From an uncultured Verrucomicrobia subdivision 3 bacterium (GTDB lineage Bacteria; Verrucomicrobiota; Verrucomicrobiia; Limisphaerales; UBA11358): DNA of 64,000 bases. This document shows, one piece after another, positions 42,934 through 51,496 of the stretch; position 1 is the stretch's first letter, and every line of letters begins with the position of its first letter. The translations under genes were made by a program, and so were the position numbers. The notes beneath the pieces were generated by a model. It searched no databases and was not told where the DNA came from. It was given only the letters and a program-made list of their open reading frames with translations. Where the stretch lies: contig CAINLR010000136.1 in the NCBI GenBank assembly GCA_903850425.1, positions 1 through 64,000 on the forward strand, given 5' to 3'.

Positions 42934-43752
42934 CTAAAAACCCCGCAAGTCCGTGCTGGAGCGCTTTGGCAAACCCGGTGCCGGCGTGCGTTTGAGAACC
43001 AGATATTCGATGCCCAATTTCTCGCAATACTCCCGCTTGCCTCCCTTGTCGCCATCCTCATTTACCGCGTAAATGTCAGGCTTGATTCGCTTGATTTCCG
43101 GGTCGGCATCAAGCCAGCCTTCGCCGCTGGAGATCAAGGCTTGTTTCACATATTTGATCGAGCCAACGACATAGCGCCGCTCTGCCTGAGACAACAGCGG
43201 ATGGCCTTCGCCTTTGAGCAGGCGGATGTTCGCATCGTGGCCGACGATGACGTAAAGATCACCGTGGGCGGAAACCTCCTCGCAAAAGCGGACGTGGCCG
43301 GAGTGGAACCAGTCGTAGCAGCCGGTGGCGATGATTTTTTTTCTGCCCGGGGTGGAAGGCATCGTCGGTGGTTCGGGAAAACCTTGCAGCTCGTCGGCGG
43401 TGAAAATACGGTAAGCGATCTTGTTGTCAGCGGCAAATTTTTCGCGCGCTGGACCAGTCGTAAGTTCGTCGTCCGCCCAGAGGCCGGCGCGCAGGTTTTT
43501 TGGTAACGTATCGAAACTGTTCGCCCCTTCGGCTTCGACGACGCGGCTGACATAACGCACGGCATTTAAAAAATACCGCCGCTCCGCCAGCGGAAATTTG
43601 GGCGCTTTGCCGGTGAGCTTTTGCAAAGTCGCGTCCGGCCAGAGCAGCACCGTCAATTCGCCCCGTTTCGACGCTTCTTCCAGCAGGCGCAGATCGCGCG
43701 ACTTGAGGTCATCGAAACCGCCGCTGACCACAACTTGAGTTGGTGATGCCAT
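42934..43752 (-). CDS. Tandem cytidylyltransferase-like protein (degenerate plus active domain)
   Basis: The start at MASPTQVVV (43752) gives 272 residues. The C-terminal domain has IIATGCYDWFHSGHVRFCEE with the HxGH nucleotide-binding motif, then VGHDANIRLLKGEGHPLLSQ and a closing VLKRTPAPGLPKRSST. It resembles the nucleotidyltransferase part of HldE or TagD. The N-terminal domain has the parallel SGGFDDLKSRDLRLLEEA, where HxGH has become KSRD, so it is probably inactive. It follows the alpha-L-fucosidase gene after 4 bases. It may activate a sugar phosphate with CTP or ATP. Confidence 0.75.
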   Translation of the reverse strand: MASPTQVVVSGGFDDLKSRDLRLLEEASKRGELTVLLWPDATLQKLTGKAPKFPLAERRYFLNAVRYVSRVVEAEGANSFDTLPKNLRAGLWADDELTTGPAREKFAADNKIAYRIFTADELQGFPEPPTMPSTPGRKKIIATGCYDWFHSGHVRFCEEVSAHGDLYVIVGHDANIRLLKGEGHPLLSQAERRYVVGSIKYVKQALISSGEGWLDADPEIKRIKPDIYAVNEDGDKGGKREYCEKLGIEYLVLKRTPAPGLPKRSSTDLRGF

Positions 43753-43756
43753 TTGC

Positions 43757-45385
43757 TTAAGCCTGAATTTTGAGCGCCAAGGCGATCGTGCGGTTTTGCT
43801 CTGCGGGCAACGTGATGTGCAGACCATTTTCGTCGCGGGTGAATTTCAATTTGGCGGCAGCGCCCAGCAGGCGGACGCTGCCGATTTTACCCGGCCAATG
43901 CGGCGAGGTGGTCGCGAGGGATTTGATGGTGGCTTTGCCGTCGGCCGGCAAGGCGAGGACGATGGCGTAGAGTTTCTTGCCATCTTTGGATTGCGTGAAC
44001 CGGATGTCCTCGGCCGTAAAGGGTTTCTTGGACACATCGCGTTGGCCGTCAAACTGGCCCTTCTCGACCGCCACGGTGGATGGTCCTTCGCCATAAATTT
44101 TCCACGGGCGCGTGGCGTAAATCGCGTCGCCATTCACTTTCATCCAAGCGCCGATTTCGCTGACGATTTTAAGTTCATCCGCATCCGGCTGACCGTCGCG
44201 TTGCAGCGGCACGCTCAACATGAGGTTGCCGTTTTTACTGACGATGTCCGCGAGCATCCGCACGACCGAGGCGGCGGATTTGTATTGGTGCTTCGCGAAA
44301 ATGTTCTGGTCATAATGCCACGAACCGATGCAGGTATCCGTCTGCCACGGCAACGGCAGAATGTCGCCCGCCTTGCCACGTTCGATGTCATAGACCATCG
44401 CCTGACGCTGCACTTCATTGAGCATCTTGTTGTTCATCACCGCCTCGTTGTGGCCGTGCAATTGGACGCTCGAGTTGTAAAAATGCGCGGCGAGCTTGAG
44501 ACCGACTTCATCGGTGACACCCGAAAACGGCAGCACGCTGTCGTCGAAATAAATCATGTCGGGCTGGTAATCATCCCAAAGCTGTTTCGTGCGCAGAAAA
44601 AACTTGGTCATGTAAGCCGCGTCCGGGACGCTGCTGCCCTTGGCCGGATCCCAGCGCCACTCCAGCTTGGTGCCCGGCTGGTGATTTTGCGCGTAAAGCG
44701 CCTGCGGATCCAGACCATCCCACCAAAGTCCTTTGCCGTCGGCCTTGGTCAGCTTGCCGTCGTAAGGCACGCCGGTGAAAGGTCCGTCCTTGTCCGCGCC
44801 CTGCGATGGCTCATACCAAGACCACGCGTGCGAGGCGTGGACACTTACGGCAAATCGCAGCCCATTTTTCCGCGCCGCCTTCGACCAGCCGCCGATCAAA
44901 TCTTTGTGCGGCCCGACGGCCACGGAGTTCCACGGCTGATACTTGGAATTGTAAAGGTCAAGATTGTCGTGATGGTTGGCCAGTGCCATGAAATACTTCG
45001 CGCCATTCGCCTTGTAAAATGCCAGCAGCTTCTGGGGGTCAAAGTTCGCCGCCTGCCACTGGTGGATGACATCTTTGAATCCGTTTGTGGACGGATGGCC
45101 GTATTCCACCAGATGCGATTTGTAATCACTGCTGCCTGGCTCATACATGCTACGCGCATACCAGTCGCCGTGTTCGGGCTCGCACTGCGGCCCCCAGTGC
45201 GCCCAGATGCCGAACTTGGCGTCGCGAAACCATTCCGGCGTCTGATAATTCGTCAGCGAATTCCATTCCGGCTTGAACGGCCCGGCGGCGATTGGCGGCA
45301 GGTGCAAAGAACTTGTTTGCGCCACTGCTGTCACGAGAGATAGCCCCAGCAGCGACGCGGTGAATTTGAGTTGGTTCAGTTTCAT
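43757..45385 (-). CDS. Secreted alpha-L-fucosidase (GH29)
   Basis: The protein has 542 residues with a signal peptide (LLGLSLVTAVAQ). GH29 landmarks are EWFRDAKFGIWAHWG, FMALANHHDNLDLY, RFAVSVHASHAW and the nucleophile Asp in DMIYFDDS. A C-terminal beta domain starts near ATRPWKIYGEGPST. It should release alpha-L-fucose from polysaccharides or glycoconjugates. It lies between a GHMP kinase gene (upstream) and the tandem nucleotidyltransferase (downstream), which suggests sugar salvage. Confidence 0.92.
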   Translation of the reverse strand: MKLNQLKFTASLLGLSLVTAVAQTSSLHLPPIAAGPFKPEWNSLTNYQTPEWFRDAKFGIWAHWGPQCEPEHGDWYARSMYEPGSSDYKSHLVEYGHPSTNGFKDVIHQWQAANFDPQKLLAFYKANGAKYFMALANHHDNLDLYNSKYQPWNSVAVGPHKDLIGGWSKAARKNGLRFAVSVHASHAWSWYEPSQGADKDGPFTGVPYDGKLTKADGKGLWWDGLDPQALYAQNHQPGTKLEWRWDPAKGSSVPDAAYMTKFFLRTKQLWDDYQPDMIYFDDSVLPFSGVTDEVGLKLAAHFYNSSVQLHGHNEAVMNNKMLNEVQRQAMVYDIERGKAGDILPLPWQTDTCIGSWHYDQNIFAKHQYKSAASVVRMLADIVSKNGNLMLSVPLQRDGQPDADELKIVSEIGAWMKVNGDAIYATRPWKIYGEGPSTVAVEKGQFDGQRDVSKKPFTAEDIRFTQSKDGKKLYAIVLALPADGKATIKSLATTSPHWPGKIGSVRLLGAAAKLKFTRDENGLHITLPAEQNRTIALALKIQA

Positions 45386-45394
45386 AAATTTTTA

Positions 45395-45495
45395 AGCCAC
45401 AAATGGACGCCAATGTTGGACTGCCACACGCCAAAACCTTGCGGAGTTTGGGCGGCACAAAATCAATCCGTGTTTATCTGTGCCCATCCGCAGTC
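45395..45495. repeat. Dispersed intergenic repeat
   Basis: CCACAAATGGACGCCAATG at about 45398 and ATCCGTGTTTATCTGTG at about 45466 look like degenerate copies of a ccac-aatgg-ac-cgaatg type repeat that I know from verrucomicrobial genomes. The second copy runs a little into the end of the kinase gene. Confidence 0.4.
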
Positions 45496-46328
45496 AATCG
45501 CTTCTTTGTCCGAACATTCACTTGAAACGCGCCCGGCACTGGCTTGTCAGCGACGACAATCAGATACCCGCCGCCGCAGCCGGAATACATCGCGCCGAAA
45601 TATTGCTGCTGATACGCCTTGAGCAGCGGCATCAAGTCGAGCCGCAGCAACGGGTGCCGGACAACGTGCGGCAGCAGCGTCTCCCAGCATCTCATGTTTA
45701 GATTCAGCGAGGCACCGAGGGCTTTCGCATCCATCTTCACAATGGCGTCGAAACAGTTCTGGCCCGACTGCCCCAGCTTCGCCACCCATTTCGGCGAAAG
45801 ATTTTTTTCGCCGAGCGGACCGTAACCATCCGGTCGCGACTCGACCGGAATCAGATGCAAGACCCCGCTCAACCAGCGCGCGACCTTGCCGCTGTTGCAC
45901 GATTCGATATGCGACGGAAAAACGCCGGCATGAATTTTGAAATCATAATCCAGCCGGTTCACTCCCGGATAAACCAAACCAATCATATCCTGCGAACCAC
46001 TCGGCTCGGCCTTGCCTTGGTTTTCCGCCTCGTAAAGTTCGCGCGCCAATTCCTCGGACGGGCGATTCGGCAATTTGCCGTTCCAAATTTTCATCGCCAC
46101 GGCCCGCGTGCCGCTGGCGATGCCGGAACGGTCCATCGGCCGGAAATTGGGCTCGATCTGCACCACCACCATCGAGCCAGGCGGCTTCGGGTTGTGCTGC
46201 GAAACGAACGGCTGGTCAATCCAACCGCCCGCGAGTTGCAGGCGATTAGGAATGGCGCCGAGCAGATTGGCGACCGGGTTCTTGCTGGTCGTTTTCAAGT
46301 TTCGCTTTCCGCTCGCAGTTCGTTCCAT
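45474..46328 (-). CDS. GHMP-superfamily sugar kinase
   Basis: The start at MERTASGK (46328) gives 284 residues. RLQLAGGWIDQP resembles the first GHMP motif (LGEHxDY position), PSGSQDMIGLVYPGVNRLDYD the second and GAMYSGCGGGYLIVV the third (GAGGGG). GHMP kinases phosphorylate sugars or similar small alcohols with ATP. The protein is shorter than galactokinase (about 380), as are heptose and fucose kinases of this class. It is upstream of the fucosidase by 88 bases and its start overlaps the small membrane protein gene by 34 bases. Confidence 0.6.
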   Translation of the reverse strand: MERTASGKRNLKTTSKNPVANLLGAIPNRLQLAGGWIDQPFVSQHNPKPPGSMVVVQIEPNFRPMDRSGIASGTRAVAMKIWNGKLPNRPSEELARELYEAENQGKAEPSGSQDMIGLVYPGVNRLDYDFKIHAGVFPSHIESCNSGKVARWLSGVLHLIPVESRPDGYGPLGEKNLSPKWVAKLGQSGQNCFDAIVKMDAKALGASLNLNMRCWETLLPHVVRHPLLRLDLMPLLKAYQQQYFGAMYSGCGGGYLIVVADKPVPGAFQVNVRTKKRLTADGHR

Positions 46329-46813
46329 GATTTTTGCTTTAGAAATTGCACCGGGACATTGATGTGCTTTTGAATGGCTCCCAAAAGTGGCAGTAATTCC
46401 TTTTTCGCATTGGCGGTTGCCAGCAAAAACCGCTCGCCCGCTTTCGTGTAAAGCTGGAGTTGTGCGATCCAATCGCTGCCGCCGTCATACGCGTTAACCA
46501 CGGCGAACGAATCAATTTGAGCGACCAGGATTTTTCGGCGCTGTCTCGGAAGGCTGACCAGATCGTCACCGAGTTGGTAAATCAATACCGGGCCAAGCTT
46601 CCGTTCGCTGTCAAAACGAAGATTGATCAACCAAGGTGTGCCCACAATCGTCAGCCCACCGATGCCAACCACGCTCCACACCCCTTCGGCTCCCTTGCCG
46701 ATCACCAGCCACAAAAATCCTAGAAAGAACAGGGCGATGATACCGGTGGTGACCGCGATGGCCTTCTTCGGGTTCGGAACCACGCCAATGACCAATTCCT
46801 TTTCCGAACCCAT
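46295..46813 (-). CDS. Small membrane protein with a PH-like cytoplasmic domain
   Basis: The start at MGSEKELV (46813) gives 172 residues. Two hydrophobic helices (AIAVTTGIIALFFLGFLWLVIG, VVGIGGLTIVGTPWLI) are followed by a beta-rich region (LVSLPRQRRKILVAQIDSFAVV, WIAQLQLYTKAGERFLLATA) that looks like a bacterial PH domain. The product probably sits at the cytoplasmic face of the membrane. The role is unknown. It starts the transcript with the kinase and fucosidase genes. Confidence 0.55.
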   Translation of the reverse strand: MGSEKELVIGVVPNPKKAIAVTTGIIALFFLGFLWLVIGKGAEGVWSVVGIGGLTIVGTPWLINLRFDSERKLGPVLIYQLGDDLVSLPRQRRKILVAQIDSFAVVNAYDGGSDWIAQLQLYTKAGERFLLATANAKKELLPLLGAIQKHINVPVQFLKQKSWNELRAESET

Positions 46814-46917
46814 TGCAGCAAATGGAAACCAGTTGCTGCAATGGTAAGGAGAGATCAAAAAGGGCGGTTTGATTTGGCCTGCATTCACACGCAACAGTAG
46901 CCAACCCAGCGGCAGGC

Positions 46918-47967
46918 TTAGCCAATTCCAACGCGTTTACCGGCCTTGCGCGCCTGGTATTGCTGGCCGATCCACTTGTAAGTCACGGCCAAGCCCTTAT
47001 CCAACGTCGTGTCCGGTTCCCACTTGAGCATTTGCTTGATGAAGGTGTTGTCGGAATTGCGTCCGGCCACGCCCAGCGGCGCATTCAGATTGTAGGAACG
47101 TTTCAATTTTACGCCGGCGATCTTCTCCACCTTGCTGACCAGCGTGTTGATGGAAACGAGTTCGCTCGAACCGAGATTGATCGGCGTGGCGATCAGGTCG
47201 TCGCAATGCGTGATCATGTCAATGCCCTTCACGCAGTCGTCAATATACATGAAGCTGCGGGTCTGCTCGCCCGTGCCCCAGATGTTGATGCTGAGATCTT
47301 TCTTATCAATCGCCTCGATCACCTTGCGGCACATCGCGGCGGGCGCCTTTTCCCGGCCGCCGTCCCAAGTGCCGTTGGGGCCATAAACATTGTGGAAGCG
47401 CGCAATGAACGTCTTCATCCCGCGTTCATGCCAGTATTCTTCGCAGAACATCTCGGAAACCAATTTCTCCCAGCCGTAGCCGCGTTCGGCCATTGCGGGA
47501 TAGGCATCGGATTCCTTGAGCGCACGGACATTCGGATCTTTTTGCAGCAGCGTGTTGTAGGCGCAGGCCGAGGAAGAATAAAAATAACGGCGCGTGCCGG
47601 CCTTGTAAGCCGCTTCAACCATGTGCGTGTTGATCAGGATCGAACGCAGGCATTCCACGCGGAAACGTTCAATGAAGCCCATGCCGCCCATGTCGGCGGC
47701 GAGATTGTAAACTTCGACCGCGCCTTCGCAAACGCGATGGCAGTTGGCCTCATTGCTCACGTCCAGGCAGATGTTTTCCACGCCGGGAACATGGAGATAC
47801 CATTCGTAGAGCGGCTTCTTGTCCACCGCGCGGATGTTGGTAAAACCCTTCTTAGTGAAATGCAGGGCGAGGTTGCCGCCAATGAAGCCCCCCGCGCCGG
47901 TAATGACGATCAGGTCATCTTTCTTCGTGGCTGGGCCTTTTTCTACGAGTCGTTTTGTTTGTTCCAT
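46918..47967 (-). CDS. NAD-dependent sugar epimerase (GDP-mannose 3,5-epimerase-like)
   Basis: The start at MEQTKRLV (47967) gives 349 residues, a normal SDR epimerase length. The Rossmann loop VITGAGGFIGGNLALHFTKKG, YNLAADMGGMGFIERFR, SSSACAYNT, the catalytic YGWEK (Tyr-x3-Lys shift) and RSFMYIDDCVKGI are present. The MGGMGFI loop is the mark of GDP-mannose 3,5-epimerase, which makes GDP-L-galactose. The substrate here is inferred from that. The gene is transcribed divergently from the AraC regulator. Confidence 0.85.
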   Translation of the reverse strand: MEQTKRLVEKGPATKKDDLIVITGAGGFIGGNLALHFTKKGFTNIRAVDKKPLYEWYLHVPGVENICLDVSNEANCHRVCEGAVEVYNLAADMGGMGFIERFRVECLRSILINTHMVEAAYKAGTRRYFYSSSACAYNTLLQKDPNVRALKESDAYPAMAERGYGWEKLVSEMFCEEYWHERGMKTFIARFHNVYGPNGTWDGGREKAPAAMCRKVIEAIDKKDLSINIWGTGEQTRSFMYIDDCVKGIDMITHCDDLIATPINLGSSELVSINTLVSKVEKIAGVKLKRSYNLNAPLGVAGRNSDNTFIKQMLKWEPDTTLDKGLAVTYKWIGQQYQARKAGKRVGIG

Positions 47968-48053
47968 AGTGTTCAGTTTAATAATAACGGCAACGTGGTC
48001 GCAACCGTTCCAATGTTCGTGAACAATTCTAGCTTGCCTTTTGGATTTGGGAA

Positions 48054-48080
48054 TGTCCACTTTTGTCCATTGCATGTCCA
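48054..48080. promoter_or_regulatory. Three phased TGTCCA repeats, likely AraC operator
   Basis: TGTCCA occurs at 48054-48059, 48064-48069 and 48075-48080, spaced 10 and 11 bases apart, one helical turn. They lie in the 126-base divergent region between the epimerase gene and the AraC-type regulator gene, directly before the regulator's ATG. Confidence 0.6.
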
Positions 48081-48093
48081 TTATTGACCTTTT

Positions 48094-48963
48094 ATGAAAC
48101 GCCCGGACACCGCCGCTCCCGATTTTTTCTCGCCGCAGGTTTCCTCGGCGCGACGATTTTACCTGGATCTCAACCCGCCGCGCCGCATCCGGCTGGCGGT
48201 GGTTTGCGGCGGCGTGGAGCACTGCGCCCCGGACTACCAGATCCAGCGCGCGACGTTTCCATTCCACTCCCTCGAATACGTCGCCCACGGTCAGGGAAAA
48301 TTAAAACTCGGGCGGCGCAGTTTTGAACTGCGGCCCGGTAGCGTCTTCGCCTACGCGCCGGGCATCGCACAACACATCACATCCGACCCGCAAAAACCGC
48401 TGGTAAAATACTTCGTGGACTTCGCGGGAACCCAGTCAGAGCAATGGCTTCGCGACTGCAAGCTGGCGGCGGGCAGCGTCTCGCAAGTTTTTCCGCCGAC
48501 GGAAATTCAGCCGCTCTTCGACGAACTCATCCGCAGCGGCCAGCGCGGCACCAAGCACTCGGCGGAACTATGCCGGCACCTGTTCGAATGCCTGGGGGTG
48601 AAATTGCTGGAAGCCCGCGCGCCGCGGCAAGGGGCCGACTCGCTGGCGTTCCTCACCTTCCAAAACTGCCGCGAACACATCCGCGCGCATTTCCGGCGGC
48701 TGCGGACCCTGGAGCAGATCGCGCGCGATTGCCATGTGGACACCGCCTACGTCTGCCGATTGTTCCGGCGTTACGACCACCAGTCGCCATATCAATTCTT
48801 GATGCGGCTCAAGATGAACGCCGCCGCCGAGCTCCTGGCGCAGCCCGGCGCGCTGGTAAAAAACGTCGCCGCCGACCTCGGTTTCACCAACCCGTTTCAT
48901 TTTTCCCGCGCGTTCAAAGCCATGTTCGCCGTCGCGCCGGCGACGTTCCGCAAGCTCCGCTGA
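48094..48963 (+). CDS. AraC-family transcription regulator
   Basis: The protein has 289 residues. The N-terminal cupin-like sensor (FPFHSLEYVAHGQGKLKLGRRSF, GSVFAYAPGIAQHI) binds a small sugar-type ligand. The C-terminal domain has two helix-turn-helix motifs: TLEQIARDCHVDTAYVCRLF and LVKNVAADLGFTNPFHFSRA, ending in FKAMFAVAPATFRKL. It is transcribed divergently from the epimerase gene and probably controls the sugar cluster, or its own gene, through the TGTCCA repeats. Confidence 0.9.
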   Translation: MKRPDTAAPDFFSPQVSSARRFYLDLNPPRRIRLAVVCGGVEHCAPDYQIQRATFPFHSLEYVAHGQGKLKLGRRSFELRPGSVFAYAPGIAQHITSDPQKPLVKYFVDFAGTQSEQWLRDCKLAAGSVSQVFPPTEIQPLFDELIRSGQRGTKHSAELCRHLFECLGVKLLEARAPRQGADSLAFLTFQNCREHIRAHFRRLRTLEQIARDCHVDTAYVCRLFRRYDHQSPYQFLMRLKMNAAAELLAQPGALVKNVAADLGFTNPFHFSRAFKAMFAVAPATFRKLR

Positions 48964-49034
48964 AAGTTTGCTGTGGCCGAAAAAGGCCACACGCGCAGGC
49001 TCGACAACCGCACCGGAAAAATTAAAATTTCGCC

Positions 49035-49934
49035 ATGATAAAACCAACTTTACTCGTTCTCGCCGCGGGCATGGGCAGCCGTTATGGCGGCCTCAAACAG
49101 ATTGATCCCGTTGGCCCGGCGGGCGAGACCATCATTGATTATTCCATCTACGATGCGATGCGCGCCGGTTTCGGCAAGCTCGTGTTCGTCATTCGCAAGG
49201 ACATCGAAGCGCAGTTCCGCGAAATTATCGGCACGCGTTTTGAAAAGCGCATCGCCGTGGAATACGCCTTCCAGGAACTTGATAAACTGCCCGCCGGCTA
49301 TTCGCTGCCCGCTGGCCGCACCAAGCCGTGGGGCACCACGCACGCGATTTTGATGGCGGAAGGCGTGGTCAAGGAACCGTTCGCGGCGATCAATGCCGAT
49401 GATTTTTACGGGCAGCAGGCTTACAAAACCCTCGCCCAGCATCTCACCTCCGGCACGCCGGACTACGCGATGGTCGGCTTCATTTTGAAAAACACGCTGT
49501 CCGACCACGGCACCGTGGCGCGCGGCGTTTCCCGCGTGGACGCGAATAATTATCTCACCCACATCGTCGAGATGATGAAGATCGAGCGCGATGGCACCGG
49601 GGCCAAGGACACCGGCCCCGACGGCAAGATCACCCAACTCTCCGGCGCCGAGGCGGTTTCGATGAACTTCTGGGGCTTCACTCCTGCCTTGTTCCCGCAG
49701 CTCCGGGTGGAGTTTGAAAAGTTTTTGAAGCAGGCCGGCACCGAACAGAAATCCGAATGCTACATTCCCGCCACCGTGGGCGAACTGGTGACCAGCGGCC
49801 GGGCGAAGTGCAAGGTGCTGCGCTCATCCGATTCGTGGTTCGGCGTGACCTATCGCGAGGACCGGCCACAAGTGGTGGAGAGCATCCGCCAGCTTATCGC
49901 ACAGGGCAAGTATCCGGAAAAACTCTGGGCGTGA
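49035..49934 (+). CDS. Sugar-phosphate nucleotidyltransferase
   Basis: The protein has 299 residues. LLVLAAGMGSRYGGLKQIDP is the nucleotide-binding signature of the NTP-transferase family, and GETIIDYSIYDAMRAGFGKL and PFAAINADDFYG follow in order, the last giving the metal-binding Asp. It joins a sugar-1-phosphate to an NTP. The exact base and sugar cannot be read. It follows the AraC gene on the same strand after about 70 bases, and with the epimerase and kinase it completes an NDP-sugar route. Confidence 0.85.
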   Translation: MIKPTLLVLAAGMGSRYGGLKQIDPVGPAGETIIDYSIYDAMRAGFGKLVFVIRKDIEAQFREIIGTRFEKRIAVEYAFQELDKLPAGYSLPAGRTKPWGTTHAILMAEGVVKEPFAAINADDFYGQQAYKTLAQHLTSGTPDYAMVGFILKNTLSDHGTVARGVSRVDANNYLTHIVEMMKIERDGTGAKDTGPDGKITQLSGAEAVSMNFWGFTPALFPQLRVEFEKFLKQAGTEQKSECYIPATVGELVTSGRAKCKVLRSSDSWFGVTYREDRPQVVESIRQLIAQGKYPEKLWA

Positions 49935-50146
49935 TTTAGGCTTCGGTTGGTGGAGATTGTCGCACTGGACCATCTCTGCCCGCGCAGCGGGCACCTGAGG
50001 ATGGCAAACTTCGGCCCACGTTCCGTCGCCTGACGCTGCGCTCGGCGACGGCTCGGTCGCCGCGCAACCAAGGCTACCACCCGGTTCCGTCGCCAGTTCC
50101 AGGGCTGGCGGGCGACTTGCGGTTGCTGTAACTTGCCGCCCATTCC

Positions 50147-51340
50147 ATGAATCTGCGCCGGTGTTTATTTTGCTTCGTCGCCACGGTTGCCGTCTTTGCT
50201 GCGGTTGCGCCAAACGCCTTGGCCCACGCGCCGTTTGACTGTTCAGTGCGTGTCAACGTCCATGCGGATTCGATGGAAGTTCTGGTCTCGCTGGGTTCCA
50301 CGCTCGGTGAGAATTATCTGCGCCTCGCGCAGCTTGCGCCCGCGCAGTTGCCGAACGGCCATCCGTTCGCACTGAGTCCGGCGATGAGCACGAATTTTTT
50401 CACGGTCGCCGCTGATAAGAAAATTATTCCCCCGCGCGCGGCCGACGTCATCACCGACGGGCTGGAATTTCAATTTCATTTCGACTACGCCCTCGCGCCG
50501 GCGAAATCACTGCGGCTGCAATCACATTTTCTCCCAGTCTTGCCTGCGCCGCAGGCTGCGCCGCTTGTGCTGACCGATGAAAACGGCAACCTTTTCGCCA
50601 GCGCCATCCTTTCGTTGGACAAAGACACCGCTGATTTTGCGCTGCCGGAAAAATTGTTCCCGCAATTTGCCATGGCCGCCGGCGCCCCGCTTTCTGCATC
50701 GAATCGGGAGGTGGGCAAACCGGCTCCGCCAATTGCAAAAATAAAGGCGCAGCCCGGCTTCGGCGAGTTTTTGCGGCTCGGCATCGGCCACATTTTGAAT
50801 GTGGAGGCGTTTGATCATCTGCTGTTTCTCACGGCGCTGCTGCTGGGCTGCCGCAAATTGAAACCGATGCTGCTGGTCATCACCGGGTTTACACTGGCGC
50901 ATTCGCTCACGCTGGCGCTGGCAGCGCTGAACGTGGTCACGATTTCCTCGCAACTCGTGGAGCCGGCGATTGCGGCCTCCATTATTTTTGTGGCGGCGGA
51001 AAATTTCCGGCGCAAAGAAAAATCGTGGCCTCGCTATGCGCTGACGTGCGGCTTCGGCTTGATTCACGGATTTGGTTTTGCGAGTGCGCTGCGCGAAAGT
51101 GGTCTCGGCGGCAAGGGAATTGAAATCGCCAAGCCATTGCTCGCTTTCAATCTTGGTGTGGAAATCGGCCAGCTCACCGTGGCGGCGTTCGTGCTGCCGC
51201 TGCTGCTGTGGCTGGGACGCTGGCCGTGGTTTGCGCGGCACGGGGCGCGGGTGATTTCCGCGTTGGTGATGGTCGTGGCGGCCTTCTGGCTGTGGCAGCG
51301 GGTTTGGTCGCGGTCGGTTTGGGGAAACATTCAACATTAA
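50147..51340 (+). CDS. HupE/UreJ-2 family membrane protein
   Basis: The protein has 397 residues: a signal peptide (FCFVATVAVFAAVAPNALA), an about 200-residue extracytoplasmic domain, and from about 215 six or seven membrane helices. GIGHILNVEAFDHLLFLTALL has the His and Asp-His residues seen in metal-permease relatives, and GFGLIHGFGFASALRE repeats the pattern. HupE and UreJ proteins are thought to carry nickel or related metals for hydrogenase or urease. No such enzyme is encoded nearby. It is a single gene. Confidence 0.8.
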   Translation: MNLRRCLFCFVATVAVFAAVAPNALAHAPFDCSVRVNVHADSMEVLVSLGSTLGENYLRLAQLAPAQLPNGHPFALSPAMSTNFFTVAADKKIIPPRAADVITDGLEFQFHFDYALAPAKSLRLQSHFLPVLPAPQAAPLVLTDENGNLFASAILSLDKDTADFALPEKLFPQFAMAAGAPLSASNREVGKPAPPIAKIKAQPGFGEFLRLGIGHILNVEAFDHLLFLTALLLGCRKLKPMLLVITGFTLAHSLTLALAALNVVTISSQLVEPAIAASIIFVAAENFRRKEKSWPRYALTCGFGLIHGFGFASALRESGLGGKGIEIAKPLLAFNLGVEIGQLTVAAFVLPLLLWLGRWPWFARHGARVISALVMVVAAFWLWQRVWSRSVWGNIQH

Positions 51341-51496
51341 ACTCCCCACCTCCAAGCACGCTTTCGCGCGACACGGCACTGCATGTTCAGCCTTGAATGT
51401 TGAAGGTTCGATGTTTGCCCGGGGCCGTCAGCATCGCCAATTCTGGCGAATAGTTTCCTGGCGGTTTTGGTGTAGCTTGCGCGAATCACGCCATTC

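Noticed and set aside
43796-45343. Plus-strand open frame of 515 codons opposite the fucosidase gene
   Set aside because: The minus strand encodes a complete GH29 enzyme. The plus-strand product has no recognisable motif and a strange composition.
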